From contig JAAWNI010000041.1 in assembly GCA_022798855.1 (NCBI GenBank), positions 1 to 13,152 of the forward strand: a stretch of DNA of 13,152 nucleotides, written 5' to 3'. Shown here piece after piece: positions 5,830-12,379 of the stretch. A program made the position numbers and the translations under genes. The stretch comes from Lawsonibacter sp. (GTDB lineage: Bacteria; Bacillota; Clostridia; Oscillospirales; Oscillospiraceae). The first letter of the stretch is position 1, and every line of letters begins with the position of its first letter. Below the pieces are notes generated by a model, which saw nothing but the letters and a program-made list of their open reading frames with translations, was not told the origin of the DNA and ran no database searches.

Positions 5830-7098
5830 ATGACGGGACAGGAAGCCGTTGACCTCATCCATCAGGAGGCCTGGACCGGGCGCAAGCCGGGGCTGAGCCG
5901 GACGGCGGCGCTGCTGGAGAAGGTGGGCGATCCCCACAAAAAGCTGAGATACGTCCACATCACCGGCACCAACGGCAAGGGGTCCACCGCCGCCATGGTG
6001 TCCTCCGCGCTGACAGCGGCGGGCCTGAAAACCGGCCTGTCCACCTCCCCCCACCTGTGGCGCTTCCATGAGCGGTTCCAGGTGGACGGCCAACCCATCC
6101 CTGACGAAGCCCTGGGCCGCATCGCGGAGCGGGTCATCGCCGCCGGGAGGGAGATGGACGACCCGGCCACCGAGTTCGAGCTGATGACCGCTGTGGGAAT
6201 GCTGTACTTTCTGGAAGCGGGCTGTGACATCGTGGTGCTGGAGGTGGGCCTTGGGGGCCGCCTGGACTCCACCAACGTGATCCCCGCCCCGGAAGCGGCC
6301 GTGATCACCAACATCGGCCTGGAGCACACCGCCGAGCTGGGGGACACCCGGGCCCTGATCGCCGCTGAGAAAGCGGGGATCATCAAGGCGGGCTGTAGCG
6401 CCGTCCTCTACCGCCAGAGCCGGGAGGTGGAGGAGGTCGTGGAGGGGGTCTGCGCCGGTCTGGGCGTCCCCCTCACCACCACTGCCCCGGAAGCGCTGGA
6501 GGTGCTGGACTCCGGCCTGGAGGGCCAGACCTTCACCTACCGGGGGAAAGGCCCCTACCACATCCCCCTGCTGGGGGAGCACCAGCGGTATAACGCCGCC
6601 GCGGCGCTGGAGGTGCTTTGGGCGCTGGCCCGGCGGGGCTGGAATATCCCGGAGGAAGCTGCCGCCGAGGGCCTGTCCAAAACGGTGTGGCCAGCCCGGC
6701 TGGAGCTGGCCCGGCGGAGCCCCGACGTGGTTTTGGACGGGGGCCACAACCCCCAGTGCATGGAAGCCCTGGGGAAGGCCCTGCGTACGCTGTACCCGGA
6801 GAAGAAGCTGATTTTCCTCACCGGCGTGCTGGCCGACAAGGATTACCCCGCCATGATGGGGGAGCTCCTCCCCCTGGCCAAGGAATTCTACACCATCACG
6901 CCGGACAGCCCCCGGGCCATGCCCGCCCAGGAGCTGGCGGAATATCTGGAAGCGCGGGGCGTTCGGGCCGTCCCCTGCGGGACGGTTCGGGATGGCCTGG
7001 ACCGGGCCCTGGCGGCCGCCGGCCCGAAGGATGTGGTGTGCGCCTGCGGCTCGCTGTATATGATTGGAGAGGTGCGGCATCTGCTGGGGCTGTGCTGA
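5830..7098 (+). CDS. folC: Bifunctional folylpolyglutamate synthase / dihydrofolate synthase
   Basis: Adds glutamates to folates with ATP, trapping them in the cell and improving them as cofactors; many bacterial FolC proteins also join glutamate to dihydropteroate. The 422-residue chain has the full Mur-ligase-like architecture: P-loop GTNGKGST (46-53), TSPHLWRFHERF (72-83), EVGLGGRLDSTN (138-149) and NIGLEHTAELG (161-171), then the C-terminal domain with WPARLE (287-292), LDGGHNP (302-308; Gly replaces the more usual Ala of DGAHNP) and CACGSLYMIGEVR (404-416). The start is 2 nt after hutD. Next to an importer for folate, its likely role is to retain salvaged folate. A dihydrofolate synthase role cannot be decided from the window. 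Confidence 0.94.
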   Translation: MTGQEAVDLIHQEAWTGRKPGLSRTAALLEKVGDPHKKLRYVHITGTNGKGSTAAMVSSALTAAGLKTGLSTSPHLWRFHERFQVDGQPIPDEALGRIAERVIAAGREMDDPATEFELMTAVGMLYFLEAGCDIVVLEVGLGGRLDSTNVIPAPEAAVITNIGLEHTAELGDTRALIAAEKAGIIKAGCSAVLYRQSREVEEVVEGVCAGLGVPLTTTAPEALEVLDSGLEGQTFTYRGKGPYHIPLLGEHQRYNAAAALEVLWALARRGWNIPEEAAAEGLSKTVWPARLELARRSPDVVLDGGHNPQCMEALGKALRTLYPEKKLIFLTGVLADKDYPAMMGELLPLAKEFYTITPDSPRAMPAQELAEYLEARGVRAVPCGTVRDGLDRALAAAGPKDVVCACGSLYMIGEVRHLLGLC

Positions 7099-7103
7099 GA
7101 GCG

Positions 7104-7126
7104 GGGCAGGGGCTCCGCCCCTGCCC
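7104..7126 (+). other. GC-rich stem-loop between folC and the FNT channel gene
   Basis: GGGCAGGGGC (7104-7113) pairs perfectly with GCCCCTGCCC (7117-7126) across a 3-nt TCC loop, starting 5 nt after the folC stop. No T-run follows, so it is more likely a partial terminator or a 3' stability element than a full stop. It would let the downstream channel gene be expressed less than folC. Confidence 0.5.
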
Positions 7127-7184
7127 TGTGCAACAGAGAGATTCCTCGCATGGAAATAGATAACATAAGGAAGGCGGGACGCTT

Positions 7185-7991
7185 ATGCTGAGCCCCGGAG
7201 AATTTGTCAATTTCTACGCCCAGGCGGGGGCGAAAAAGTGCGCCAACAGCGCCGAAAAGCTGTATCTGTCGGCGGTGCTGGCGGGATTTTACATCGCTTC
7301 CGGGGCGGTGGTGGCCAACACGGCGGGCCATCTGATCGCCAACGCCGGGCTGTCCCGGGTGGTGTGCGGCCTGCTGTTCCCCTTCGGGCTTATCATGGTC
7401 ATTATCACCGGGGCGGAGCTGTTTACAGGCAACTGCATGATTACCATTTCCCTGCTGGAGAAGAAGGCCGCCCTGGCCGGGATGGTCCGGAATCTGGTGG
7501 TCGTCTACGTGGGCAACCTGCTGGGAGCCCTGATTCTGGCGTCGGCCATTGTGTACTGCGGGCAGCTGGACCTGTCCGGCGGAGCCCTGGCGGTGCATAC
7601 CATCCGGGCCGCCGCCGCCAAGTGCGCCCTTCCCTTTGGGAAGGCGGTGGTGCTGGGGGTGCTGTGCAACGTTCTGGTGTGCGCCGGAGTGATGTGCTCC
7701 CTGTGCGGCACGAGCCTGGCTGGCCGGGCCATCGGCGCCTTTGTGCCGGTGAGCTTTTTCGTCATCGGCGGCTTTGAGCACTGTGTGGCCAATATGTACT
7801 ACATCCCCGCCGGGCTGATGGCGGCGGGCGTCCCCCAATACGCCCAGCTGGCCCAGGAGGCCGGGGTGGACCTGTCGGCGCTGAGCCTGATGGGCTTTTT
7901 CAGCAACATGCTCCCGGTAACCATCGGAAACATCATCGGCGGCTGCGGCTTCGGCGCGCTGATCTGGGCCACACAGCGGCCCGGAAAATGA
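7185..7991 (+). CDS. Formate/nitrite transporter (FNT) family channel
   Basis: A 268-residue membrane protein of the FNT family (FocA, NirC, HSC type), pentameric channels for formate, nitrite or hydrosulfide. Six hydrophobic segments are visible. Family marks are AELFTGNCM (77-85), GGFEHCVANMYYIPAG (195-210) with the pore histidine at 199, and NMLPVTIGNIIGG (241-253). The start ATG 7185 has AAGGAAGG upstream. The substrate cannot be read off directly. Beside ftcD and fchA, formate is the favoured guess, since methenyl-THF can be turned into formate with ATP gain by FolD and Fhs (not in view). Nitrite or hydrosulfide remain possible. It ends the plus-strand block just before a strong terminator; 86 bp separate it from folC. 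Confidence 0.88.
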   Translation: MLSPGEFVNFYAQAGAKKCANSAEKLYLSAVLAGFYIASGAVVANTAGHLIANAGLSRVVCGLLFPFGLIMVIITGAELFTGNCMITISLLEKKAALAGMVRNLVVVYVGNLLGALILASAIVYCGQLDLSGGALAVHTIRAAAAKCALPFGKAVVLGVLCNVLVCAGVMCSLCGTSLAGRAIGAFVPVSFFVIGGFEHCVANMYYIPAGLMAAGVPQYAQLAQEAGVDLSALSLMGFFSNMLPVTIGNIIGGCGFGALIWATQRPGK

Positions 7992-7994
7992 GAT

Positions 7995-8018
7995 GAGCGG
8001 CCGGTTATCCGGCCGCTC
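7995..8018. other. Perfect 10-bp hairpin after the FNT channel gene
   Basis: GAGCGGCCGG (7995-8004) and CCGGCCGCTC (8009-8018) form a perfect stem with a TTAT loop, 3 nt after the stop codon. It immediately precedes the A/T-flanked terminator at 8024-8058 and lacks its own T-run. Together they form a tandem hairpin pair in the convergent gap. Confidence 0.55.
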
Positions 8019-8023
8019 CGCAA

Positions 8024-8058
8024 AAAACCGCTTGCCACATAAGGTGGCAGGCGGTTTT
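8024..8058. terminator. Bidirectional intrinsic terminator
   Basis: AAAACCGCTTGCCAC (8024-8038) pairs with GTGGCAGGCGGTTTT (8044-8058) over 15 positions with one G-U, around a 5-nt ATAAG loop. T-rich sequence follows the stem on the plus strand and A-runs precede it, so it reads as a terminator in both directions. It lies between the convergent FNT gene and lysR, whose stop is at 8062, and would serve both. Confidence 0.88.
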
Positions 8059-8061
8059 GCT

Positions 8062-8943
8062 CTATTTTACCCAATCCTGGGAGAAGCCCACAATGGCGTC
8101 GACCAGGGGGGAGGAGATGTCCTTCCGCCAGGCCGCCCCCACCTCCTTGACGATTTTTTCCTTCAATTTCAGCTCCGTGATCCCTTTCAGCTTCCGGGCG
8201 GAGAACTCCTCCGAGGGGAGCAGGGCCACCCCCAGCCCACCCTGGACCATGTACAGCCCCGTGGTGGGGCTGGCCGACCGGCAGACGATGTTGGGTTCGA
8301 AGCCCGCCGCCCGGCAGGCGGCCAGGCACAGCTCTGAAGCCACCTGGCCTGTCTGGTGGAAGATGAAATGCTCATCCCTCAGCTCCCGCAGGCTGGCCTG
8401 CTCCCGTTTGGCCAGGGGGTGGAGGGTGGGCACCGCCAGGGAGTAGACGTCCTCCCCCAGCTTGACGAACTCCAGCCCGGAGGGGATGCCGGACATGGGG
8501 CGGTTCAAAAAGGCGGCGTCGATCTTCCGGTCCATCAGCAACTCCAGAAGGCGGTGGGTGCCGTCCTGCACGATGTTCACCGAGACATCCGGGTAGCTGC
8601 CGCAGAAGGCGGACAGCAGCCCGCCGAAGTCGATGCACTGTAAGCTGGTAATGATCCCCAGATTCAGTGTGCCCCGGCGCACCCCGGCGTACAGGGCCAT
8701 CTCCGCCTGGAGGGCGTCGGCCCGCTGGACGATCTCGCCGGCCCGGCGGACAAATTCCCGCCCGGCCTCCGTCAGGGCCACCCCCCGGGAGCTGCGGGTG
8801 AACAGGGCCAGCCCCAGCTCCTTTTCCAGCCGCGCCACCTGCTGGGACAGGGCGGGCTGGCCCACGTGGCAGGCCTGAGACGCCAGAGAAAAGCTCCCCA
8901 GCTCCGCCACCGCCAGTACATAGCGCATTGTGTAAAGCTCCAT
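8062..8943 (-). CDS. LysR-family transcriptional regulator
   Basis: A 293-residue LysR regulator. The helix-turn-helix is at the N-terminus (MELYTMRYVLAVAELGSFSL, then ASQACHVGQPALSQQVARLE, LFTRSSRGVALTEAG), and the effector-binding domain starts near GTLNLGIITSLQ. GHVGQPALSQQV-type recognition helices are common in the CysL/OxyR-like branch, but the effector is unknown. I chose ATG 8943 because AGGAGGA lies about 7 nt upstream; the frame stays open further upstream to 9015, but that start would lie before the ribosome binding site and lacks one of its own. The gene is divergent from the zinc-ribbon/transketolase operon across a 269-bp AT-rich gap with a LysR-type dyad, so that operon is the likely target. 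Confidence 0.93.
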   Translation of the reverse strand: MELYTMRYVLAVAELGSFSLASQACHVGQPALSQQVARLEKELGLALFTRSSRGVALTEAGREFVRRAGEIVQRADALQAEMALYAGVRRGTLNLGIITSLQCIDFGGLLSAFCGSYPDVSVNIVQDGTHRLLELLMDRKIDAAFLNRPMSGIPSGLEFVKLGEDVYSLAVPTLHPLAKREQASLRELRDEHFIFHQTGQVASELCLAACRAAGFEPNIVCRSASPTTGLYMVQGGLGVALLPSEEFSARKLKGITELKLKEKIVKEVGAAWRKDISSPLVDAIVGFSQDWVK

Positions 8944-9111
8944 CCGCGCTTCCTCCTGAAATTTATTTGATATTGGGTTTGCCTGACATCGAAAGCGCCC
9001 GCCCCTGGCTGTCAAACGTCACAAAAAAACGGCCGGGTTTTGTGCAAAATATTTTCCCTGGCTCTATCCTATCCCTACGTTTCCCCCGCTGTCAAGCCTT
9101 TTTTAATGCTC

Positions 9112-9128
9112 TATCATTTTTTGTGATA
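9112..9128 (+). promoter_or_regulatory. Candidate LysR-type operator (T-N11-A dyad)
   Basis: TATCA-N7-TGATA is a perfect 5-nt dyad that contains the T-N11-A core typical of LysR sites (T9114 to A9126). Its centre is about 65 bp upstream of the start of transcription predicted from the promoter at 9149-9178, which is the usual place of the LysR recognition site. The block TTTTTTGTGA within it recurs inverted at 9019-9028, nearer to the lysR gene. Binding has not been shown. Confidence 0.45.
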
Positions 9129-9148
9129 ATAACCCCATGAAAGAAGAA

Positions 9149-9178
9149 TTGGACGCCGCGGCTCTTTTGGTTTATAGT
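9149..9178 (+). promoter_or_regulatory. Candidate promoter of the zinc-ribbon/transketolase operon
   Basis: TTGGAC (9149-9154) and TATAGT (9173-9178) are spaced 18 nt apart, with transcription expected near 9185 and the first ATG at 9213. The -35 is weak and the -10 good, as expected for an activator-dependent promoter downstream of a LysR site. Confidence 0.45.
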
Positions 9179-9212
9179 GGTGGCAACCTCAAACGCAGAA
9201 AGGGTGTCTAAT

Positions 9213-9524
9213 ATGAGTATCGACGCGGAGAAAAAAATCTGTTCCGCCTGCGGCCGGGAGATGGAATTGGCGGTGAAATCCTATCCGCTGGGCAGCGCCT
9301 TCCAGCTGAAGCGGCTCCACGCGGACATCTACCGGTGTCCGGCGTGCAGGCGGGTGGAGCTGTTCGAGGCGGAGAGCGATATGGTCACCTGCCCCATCTG
9401 CGGCGTCACCCACCCCGCCCAGGAGCGCTGTGTCAGCTGTGCGCTGGACACCGCCTTCGGCGGCTGGGAAGCCCGGAAGAAGCATTTGCCTGAGGAAACG
9501 CCCAACACGGAAAGAAAGGACTGA
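9213..9524 (+). CDS. Small protein with four CxxC motifs (double zinc ribbon)
   Basis: A 103-residue protein of unknown function. It has four CxxC pairs, C10/C13, C42/C45, C60/C63 and C73/C76, which suggests two zinc-ribbon folds. The tail (residues 86-103) is charged and probably disordered. There are no membrane segments. ATG 9213 is preferred, with AGAAAGGG upstream; an in-frame GTG at 9177 would add 12 residues but overlaps the predicted -10 element. Its stop is 3 nt before the transketolase N-subunit ATG, so it is the first gene of that operon and probably translationally coupled to it. It could be a nucleic-acid-binding or protein-binding adaptor; no specific role can be assigned. Confidence 0.8.
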   Translation: MSIDAEKKICSACGREMELAVKSYPLGSAFQLKRLHADIYRCPACRRVELFEAESDMVTCPICGVTHPAQERCVSCALDTAFGGWEARKKHLPEETPNTERKD

Positions 9525-9527
9525 GAA

Positions 9528-10376
9528 ATGATGACTTCCTTCTATTTCACTGAAAAAGACGTGGAGCGGCTGGAGAAGCAGGCTGTCCAGCTCCGGCAGG
9601 ACATCGTCTCCATGATCCACGCCGCGAAGGCCGGCCACCCTGGCGGCTCCCTGTCCGCCGTGGAGATGGTCACCGCCCTCTACTTCCACGTGATGAAACT
9701 CGACCCTCAGAATCCCAAGTGGGCTGACCGGGACCGGTTCATCCTCTCCAAGGGACATTCCTGCCCGGTGATGTACGCCGCCCTGGCCCGCCGGGGCTAC
9801 TTCGACCCGGCCATTCTGAACACCCTGCGGGAGTACCACTCCATCCTCCAGGGCCACCCGGATATGAACAAGGTGCCCGGGGTGGACATGTCCGCCGGCT
9901 CCCTGGGCAACGGCCTGTCTGTGGGCGTGGGCATGGCCCTGTCGGGCAAGCTCCACCACCAGGACTACATGACCTACGTCATGCTGGGCGACGGTGAGAT
10001 TCAGGAGGGCATGGTCTGGGAGGCCGCCATGGCAGCCAGCCACCACGACCTGAAAAACCTGGTGGCCATTGTGGACTGCAACGGCGTGCAGATCAACGGC
10101 TGGACCAACGAGATCATGACGGTGGAGCCCATCGCCGACAAGTGGCGCTCCTTCGGCTGGAAGGTGGTAGAGGTCAACGGCCACAACATGAAGGATGTGC
10201 TCACCGCCCTCCACACCGCCAAGACCATGCGCCACCCCACGGCGATCCTGATGCGCACCGTAAAGGGCAAGGGTGTCTCCTTCATGGAGGACGACAGCAA
10301 GTGGCATGGCGCGGCCCCCAGCGACGAGGAGCTTGTCAAAGCCATCAGTGAAATTCAGGAAGGCGGTGTGGTATAA
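9528..10376 (+). CDS. Transketolase, N-terminal (ThDP-binding) subunit
   Basis: The first half of a split transketolase, which together with the next gene moves two-carbon ketol units between sugar phosphates in the non-oxidative pentose phosphate pathway. The 282-residue chain holds the PP domain: AGHPGGSLSAVE (35-46), SKGHSCPVMYAALA (74-87), GSLGNGLSVGVGMA (124-137) and the thiamine-diphosphate/Mg2+ motif GDGEIQEG (154-161) ending at DCNGVQINGW (183-192). GAAKG... substrate-type residues continue at KWHGAAPSDEEL. Start ATG 9528 has GAAAGGA upstream; a second ATG follows at once. The stop TAA overlaps the next start (TAATG). Split transketolases are common in Firmicutes and archaea. Related fused-dehydrogenase or DXPS activity is less likely. 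Confidence 0.93.
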   Translation: MMTSFYFTEKDVERLEKQAVQLRQDIVSMIHAAKAGHPGGSLSAVEMVTALYFHVMKLDPQNPKWADRDRFILSKGHSCPVMYAALARRGYFDPAILNTLREYHSILQGHPDMNKVPGVDMSAGSLGNGLSVGVGMALSGKLHHQDYMTYVMLGDGEIQEGMVWEAAMAASHHDLKNLVAIVDCNGVQINGWTNEIMTVEPIADKWRSFGWKVVEVNGHNMKDVLTALHTAKTMRHPTAILMRTVKGKGVSFMEDDSKWHGAAPSDEELVKAISEIQEGGVV

Positions 10377-11314
10377 TGGGAACAATCGCGACCAGAATGG
10401 CCTTCGGTCAGGAGCTGATCGAAATTGCCAAGACCAACGAAAACTTTGTGGTGTGCAACGCCGACACCAAGACCTGCGGCCTGGAGAAATTCGGCAAGCT
10501 GTTCCCCACCCGTGAGTTCTCCTTCGGCATCGCCGAGCAGAACCTGGTAGGGGCCTCCGCCGGCCTGGCCGCCTGCGGCAACAAGGTCTTTTTGGCTACC
10601 TTCGCGGTGTTCGCATCCATGCGGGCCTGCGAGCAGGTGCGCACCTTTGTGTGCTACCCCAATCTGAACGTCACCGTCATCGGCACCCACGCCGGCCTTC
10701 AGGTGGGCGGGGACGGAGCCACCCACGCCGCTATTGAGGACGTGGCCATCATGCGGGCCTTCCCCAACATGACGGTGGTCCAGCCCGCCGACGCCGTGGC
10801 CGCCAAGGCCCTGGCCCACGCCGCCGTGGACTTTGTGGGCCCGCTGTATGTCCGGCTCCACCGCAACCCGGTGGCCGGCCTCTATGACCCCGATACATAC
10901 AAGTTCGAGTGGGGCAAGGCCCACACCGTGGTGGACAACGGCGCCGACATGACCATGATCGTCTCCGGCATCCTGCTGAAAAAGGCGGTGGACGCTGCCG
11001 CCGCTTTGAAGGAGCAGGGAATCAACGTCCGTGTTCTGGACATGGCCACCATCAAGCCCCTGGACAGCGAAGCCGTCATCAAGGCAGCCAAGGAGACGGG
11101 CGCCATTATGACCATCGAGGACCACACCATCTTCGGCGGCCTGGGCAGCGCGGTATCCGAGGTGGTGGTCCAGAACTGCCCCGTCCCCATGGAGATCGTG
11201 GGCATTCAGGACAAGTTCGGCGAGTCCGGCGACCCGGAGCTGCTCTACCGGGACCACGGCATGGACACCAACTCCATCGTCGCCAAGGCCAAGGCCCTGG
11301 TGGGACGCAAGTAA
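10376..11314 (+). CDS. Transketolase, C-terminal (Pyr domain) subunit
   Basis: The second half of the split transketolase, 312 residues. The pyrimidine-binding domain carries the conserved catalytic glutamate, probably Glu54, in FSFGIAEQNLVGASAGLA (48-65). THAGLQVGGDGATHAAIEDVA-type sequence follows, with the histidines expected in the active site, and FPNMTVVQPAD. The C-terminal domain starts near ADMTMIVSGILL. The start overlaps the previous stop by one base (TAATG), which should couple translation and keep the two subunits equal in amount. Together the two genes make about 594 residues, slightly less than the 620-670 of fused transketolases. A GC-rich hairpin after the stop marks the likely end of the unit. 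Confidence 0.93.
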   Translation: MGTIATRMAFGQELIEIAKTNENFVVCNADTKTCGLEKFGKLFPTREFSFGIAEQNLVGASAGLAACGNKVFLATFAVFASMRACEQVRTFVCYPNLNVTVIGTHAGLQVGGDGATHAAIEDVAIMRAFPNMTVVQPADAVAAKALAHAAVDFVGPLYVRLHRNPVAGLYDPDTYKFEWGKAHTVVDNGADMTMIVSGILLKKAVDAAAALKEQGINVRVLDMATIKPLDSEAVIKAAKETGAIMTIEDHTIFGGLGSAVSEVVVQNCPVPMEIVGIQDKFGESGDPELLYRDHGMDTNSIVAKAKALVGRK

Positions 11315-11320
11315 GACCCT

Positions 11321-11344
11321 CTCCCGCCCCTCCGGGGGCGGGAG
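11321..11344 (+). terminator. GC-rich hairpin ending the transketolase operon
   Basis: CTCCCGCCCC (11321-11330) pairs perfectly with GGGGCGGGAG (11335-11344) around a TCCG tetraloop, 6 nt after the stop. The very stable stem sits at the expected place, but no T-run follows, so it may be only a partial terminator. Confidence 0.55.
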
Positions 11345-11365
11345 TGAAAAGACGTTTAGATGTTT

Positions 11366-11387
11366 AAATGTAACTTAGTTTACATTT
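11366..11387. promoter_or_regulatory. AT-rich 22-bp dyad, candidate operator
   Basis: AAATGTAA (11366-11373) and TTACATTT (11380-11387) form a perfect inverted repeat of 8 nt around CTTAGT. It lies in an AT-rich island upstream of the methyltransferase gene. TTTACA at 11379-11384 could serve as a -35, but no good -10 follows at normal spacing; TAGAGT at 11406 would give a long 21-nt spacer. The shape is that of a TetR-, MarR- or GntR-type site; the regulator is unknown. Confidence 0.4.
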
Positions 11388-11416
11388 ATTTGGCCGCTCC
11401 TGTGGTAGAGTGGATT

Positions 11417-11546
11417 TATAGCAATCATCAGAATTGCTGGCAAATGTAGGGCGGGACGACCTCGGCCCGCCGTCCTGCCGCAAACGGCGCGCTGGGTCGT
11501 CGCGCCCTACGGAGCGCCTTTGTCAGCAATTTTGGATTCTGCTATA
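11417..11546. repeat. Outer inverted repeat enclosing the short palindromic element
   Basis: Arms of 28 nt at 11417-11444 and 11519-11546 are inverted copies, matching at 21 of 28 positions. Both end in TATAGCA on the outside, and share AATTGCTG and CAAA on the inner side. They flank the GTAGGGCG-type element almost symmetrically (1 nt on the left, 8 nt on the right). Together they make a 130-bp nested palindrome with no coding content. This could be one element inserted in the loop of another, or one compound repeat family. Confidence 0.6.
11446..11510. repeat. 65-bp palindromic interspersed element (short form)
   Basis: Terminal inverted repeats GTAGGGCGGGACGAC (11446-11460) and GTCGTCGCGCCCTAC (11496-11510) match with one mismatch. 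This is the same family as 3728-3855 in the opposite orientation: the GGGCGGG-type end is on the left here and on the right there, and similarity extends about 10 nt further inward at both ends. It lacks the internal repeat units of the long form. Confidence 0.8.
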
Positions 11547-11594
11547 GTTGGAGCGCGCGGTGCGCCGTTCACATGCTGACAGGAGGTAATTGAC

Positions 11595-12374
11595 ATGAAT
11601 ATCCAGTGGAACGCCCAAGGCTACACCCAGAATTTTTCCTTTGTCCACGAGTACGGAAGGGGCCTGATCGACCTCCTGGAGGGCGGGGGCCTGTCCGTCC
11701 TGGACCTGGGCTGTGGAAACGGGGCGCTCACCCAGCGGCTGGCCCAGGCCGGGTTTCGGGCCGAGGGGCTGGACGCCTCCCCGGAGCTGCTGGAGGTGGC
11801 CAGGCAGAGCTATCCCGGCCTGGCCTTCCGCCAGGGGGACGCCGTGGATTTTCAGACAGCCGAGCCCTTCGACGCCGTGTTCTCCAACGCGGTGCTCCAC
11901 TGGATTGACATGGACAAACAGGACGGCATGCTCCGCTGTGTCAACCAGGCCTTAAAGCCGGGAGGGCAGTTTGTCTTTGAGATGGGGGGCCATGGCAATA
12001 ACGCGCTGATCCACGGTGCGCTGGAGCGGGCCTTCACCCGGCGGGGGCTCAGCTATCGGATGCCCTTCTATTTCCCCACCGTGGGCCAATACGCCGCCCG
12101 GCTGGAAGCGGCGGGCTTCCGGGTGGCCAGCGCCGCCCTGTTCGACCGGCCCACCCCCCTGAACGGCCCCGAGGGCCTGTATGACTGGCTGCGCATGTTT
12201 ATCAAATCCCCCTTTGCGGGGGCAGACCCGGCGGCGCGGGAGGAAATCCTGCGGGAGGCAGTTGGCCAGCTCCGGGGGCCCCTTCTCCAGGAGGGCGTCT
12301 GGTACTGCGACTATGTCCGCCTGCGCTGCAAAGCCATCAAAGAAACGGAAATCAACCATATCGAAAGGAAGTAA
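11595..12374 (+). CDS. Class I SAM-dependent methyltransferase
   Basis: A 259-residue soluble methyltransferase with the Rossmann core in the N-terminal half. SAM-binding motif I is VLDLGCGNGALT (35-46), the acidic end of strand 2 is EGLDASPE (57-64), the next motif is PFDAVFSNAVLHWI (91-104) and the post-core block is LKPGGQFVFEMGG (120-132). The pattern FDAVFSNAVLHW resembles trans-aconitate 2-methyltransferase (Tam-like) proteins, but the substrate is not decided by this; small-molecule methylation is the cautious call. ATG 11595 follows AGGAGG by about 9 nt. The upstream gap contains repeats and a dyad. It is followed 5 nt later by a racemase-superfamily gene, so the two form a unit. The substrate is unknown. 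Confidence 0.85.
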   Translation: MNIQWNAQGYTQNFSFVHEYGRGLIDLLEGGGLSVLDLGCGNGALTQRLAQAGFRAEGLDASPELLEVARQSYPGLAFRQGDAVDFQTAEPFDAVFSNAVLHWIDMDKQDGMLRCVNQALKPGGQFVFEMGGHGNNALIHGALERAFTRRGLSYRMPFYFPTVGQYAARLEAAGFRVASAALFDRPTPLNGPEGLYDWLRMFIKSPFAGADPAAREEILREAVGQLRGPLLQEGVWYCDYVRLRCKAIKETEINHIERK

Positions 12375-12379
12375 GAATT

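Noticed and set aside
5677..7080. A 467-codon minus-strand open frame opposite folC
   Set aside because: Antisense shadow of folC; composition is biased and no motif is seen, whereas folC has all its ATP-binding and ligase motifs.
8944..9015. An upstream extension of the second lysR gene to a start at 9015
   Set aside because: The extension would contain the AGGAGGA that serves the ATG at 8943, and the added residues do not look like a LysR N-terminus.
9189..10385. A 398-codon minus-strand open frame opposite the zinc-ribbon and transketolase genes
   Set aside because: Antisense shadow of GC-rich coding DNA; transketolase motifs on the plus strand are unambiguous.
9528..11314. 1-deoxyxylulose-5-phosphate synthase or pyruvate-type dehydrogenase E1 subunits instead of transketolase
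   Set aside because: The split, the GHPGGSLSAVE and GDGEIQEG motifs and subunit sizes fit split transketolase better; no lipoyl or E2/E3 genes are present.
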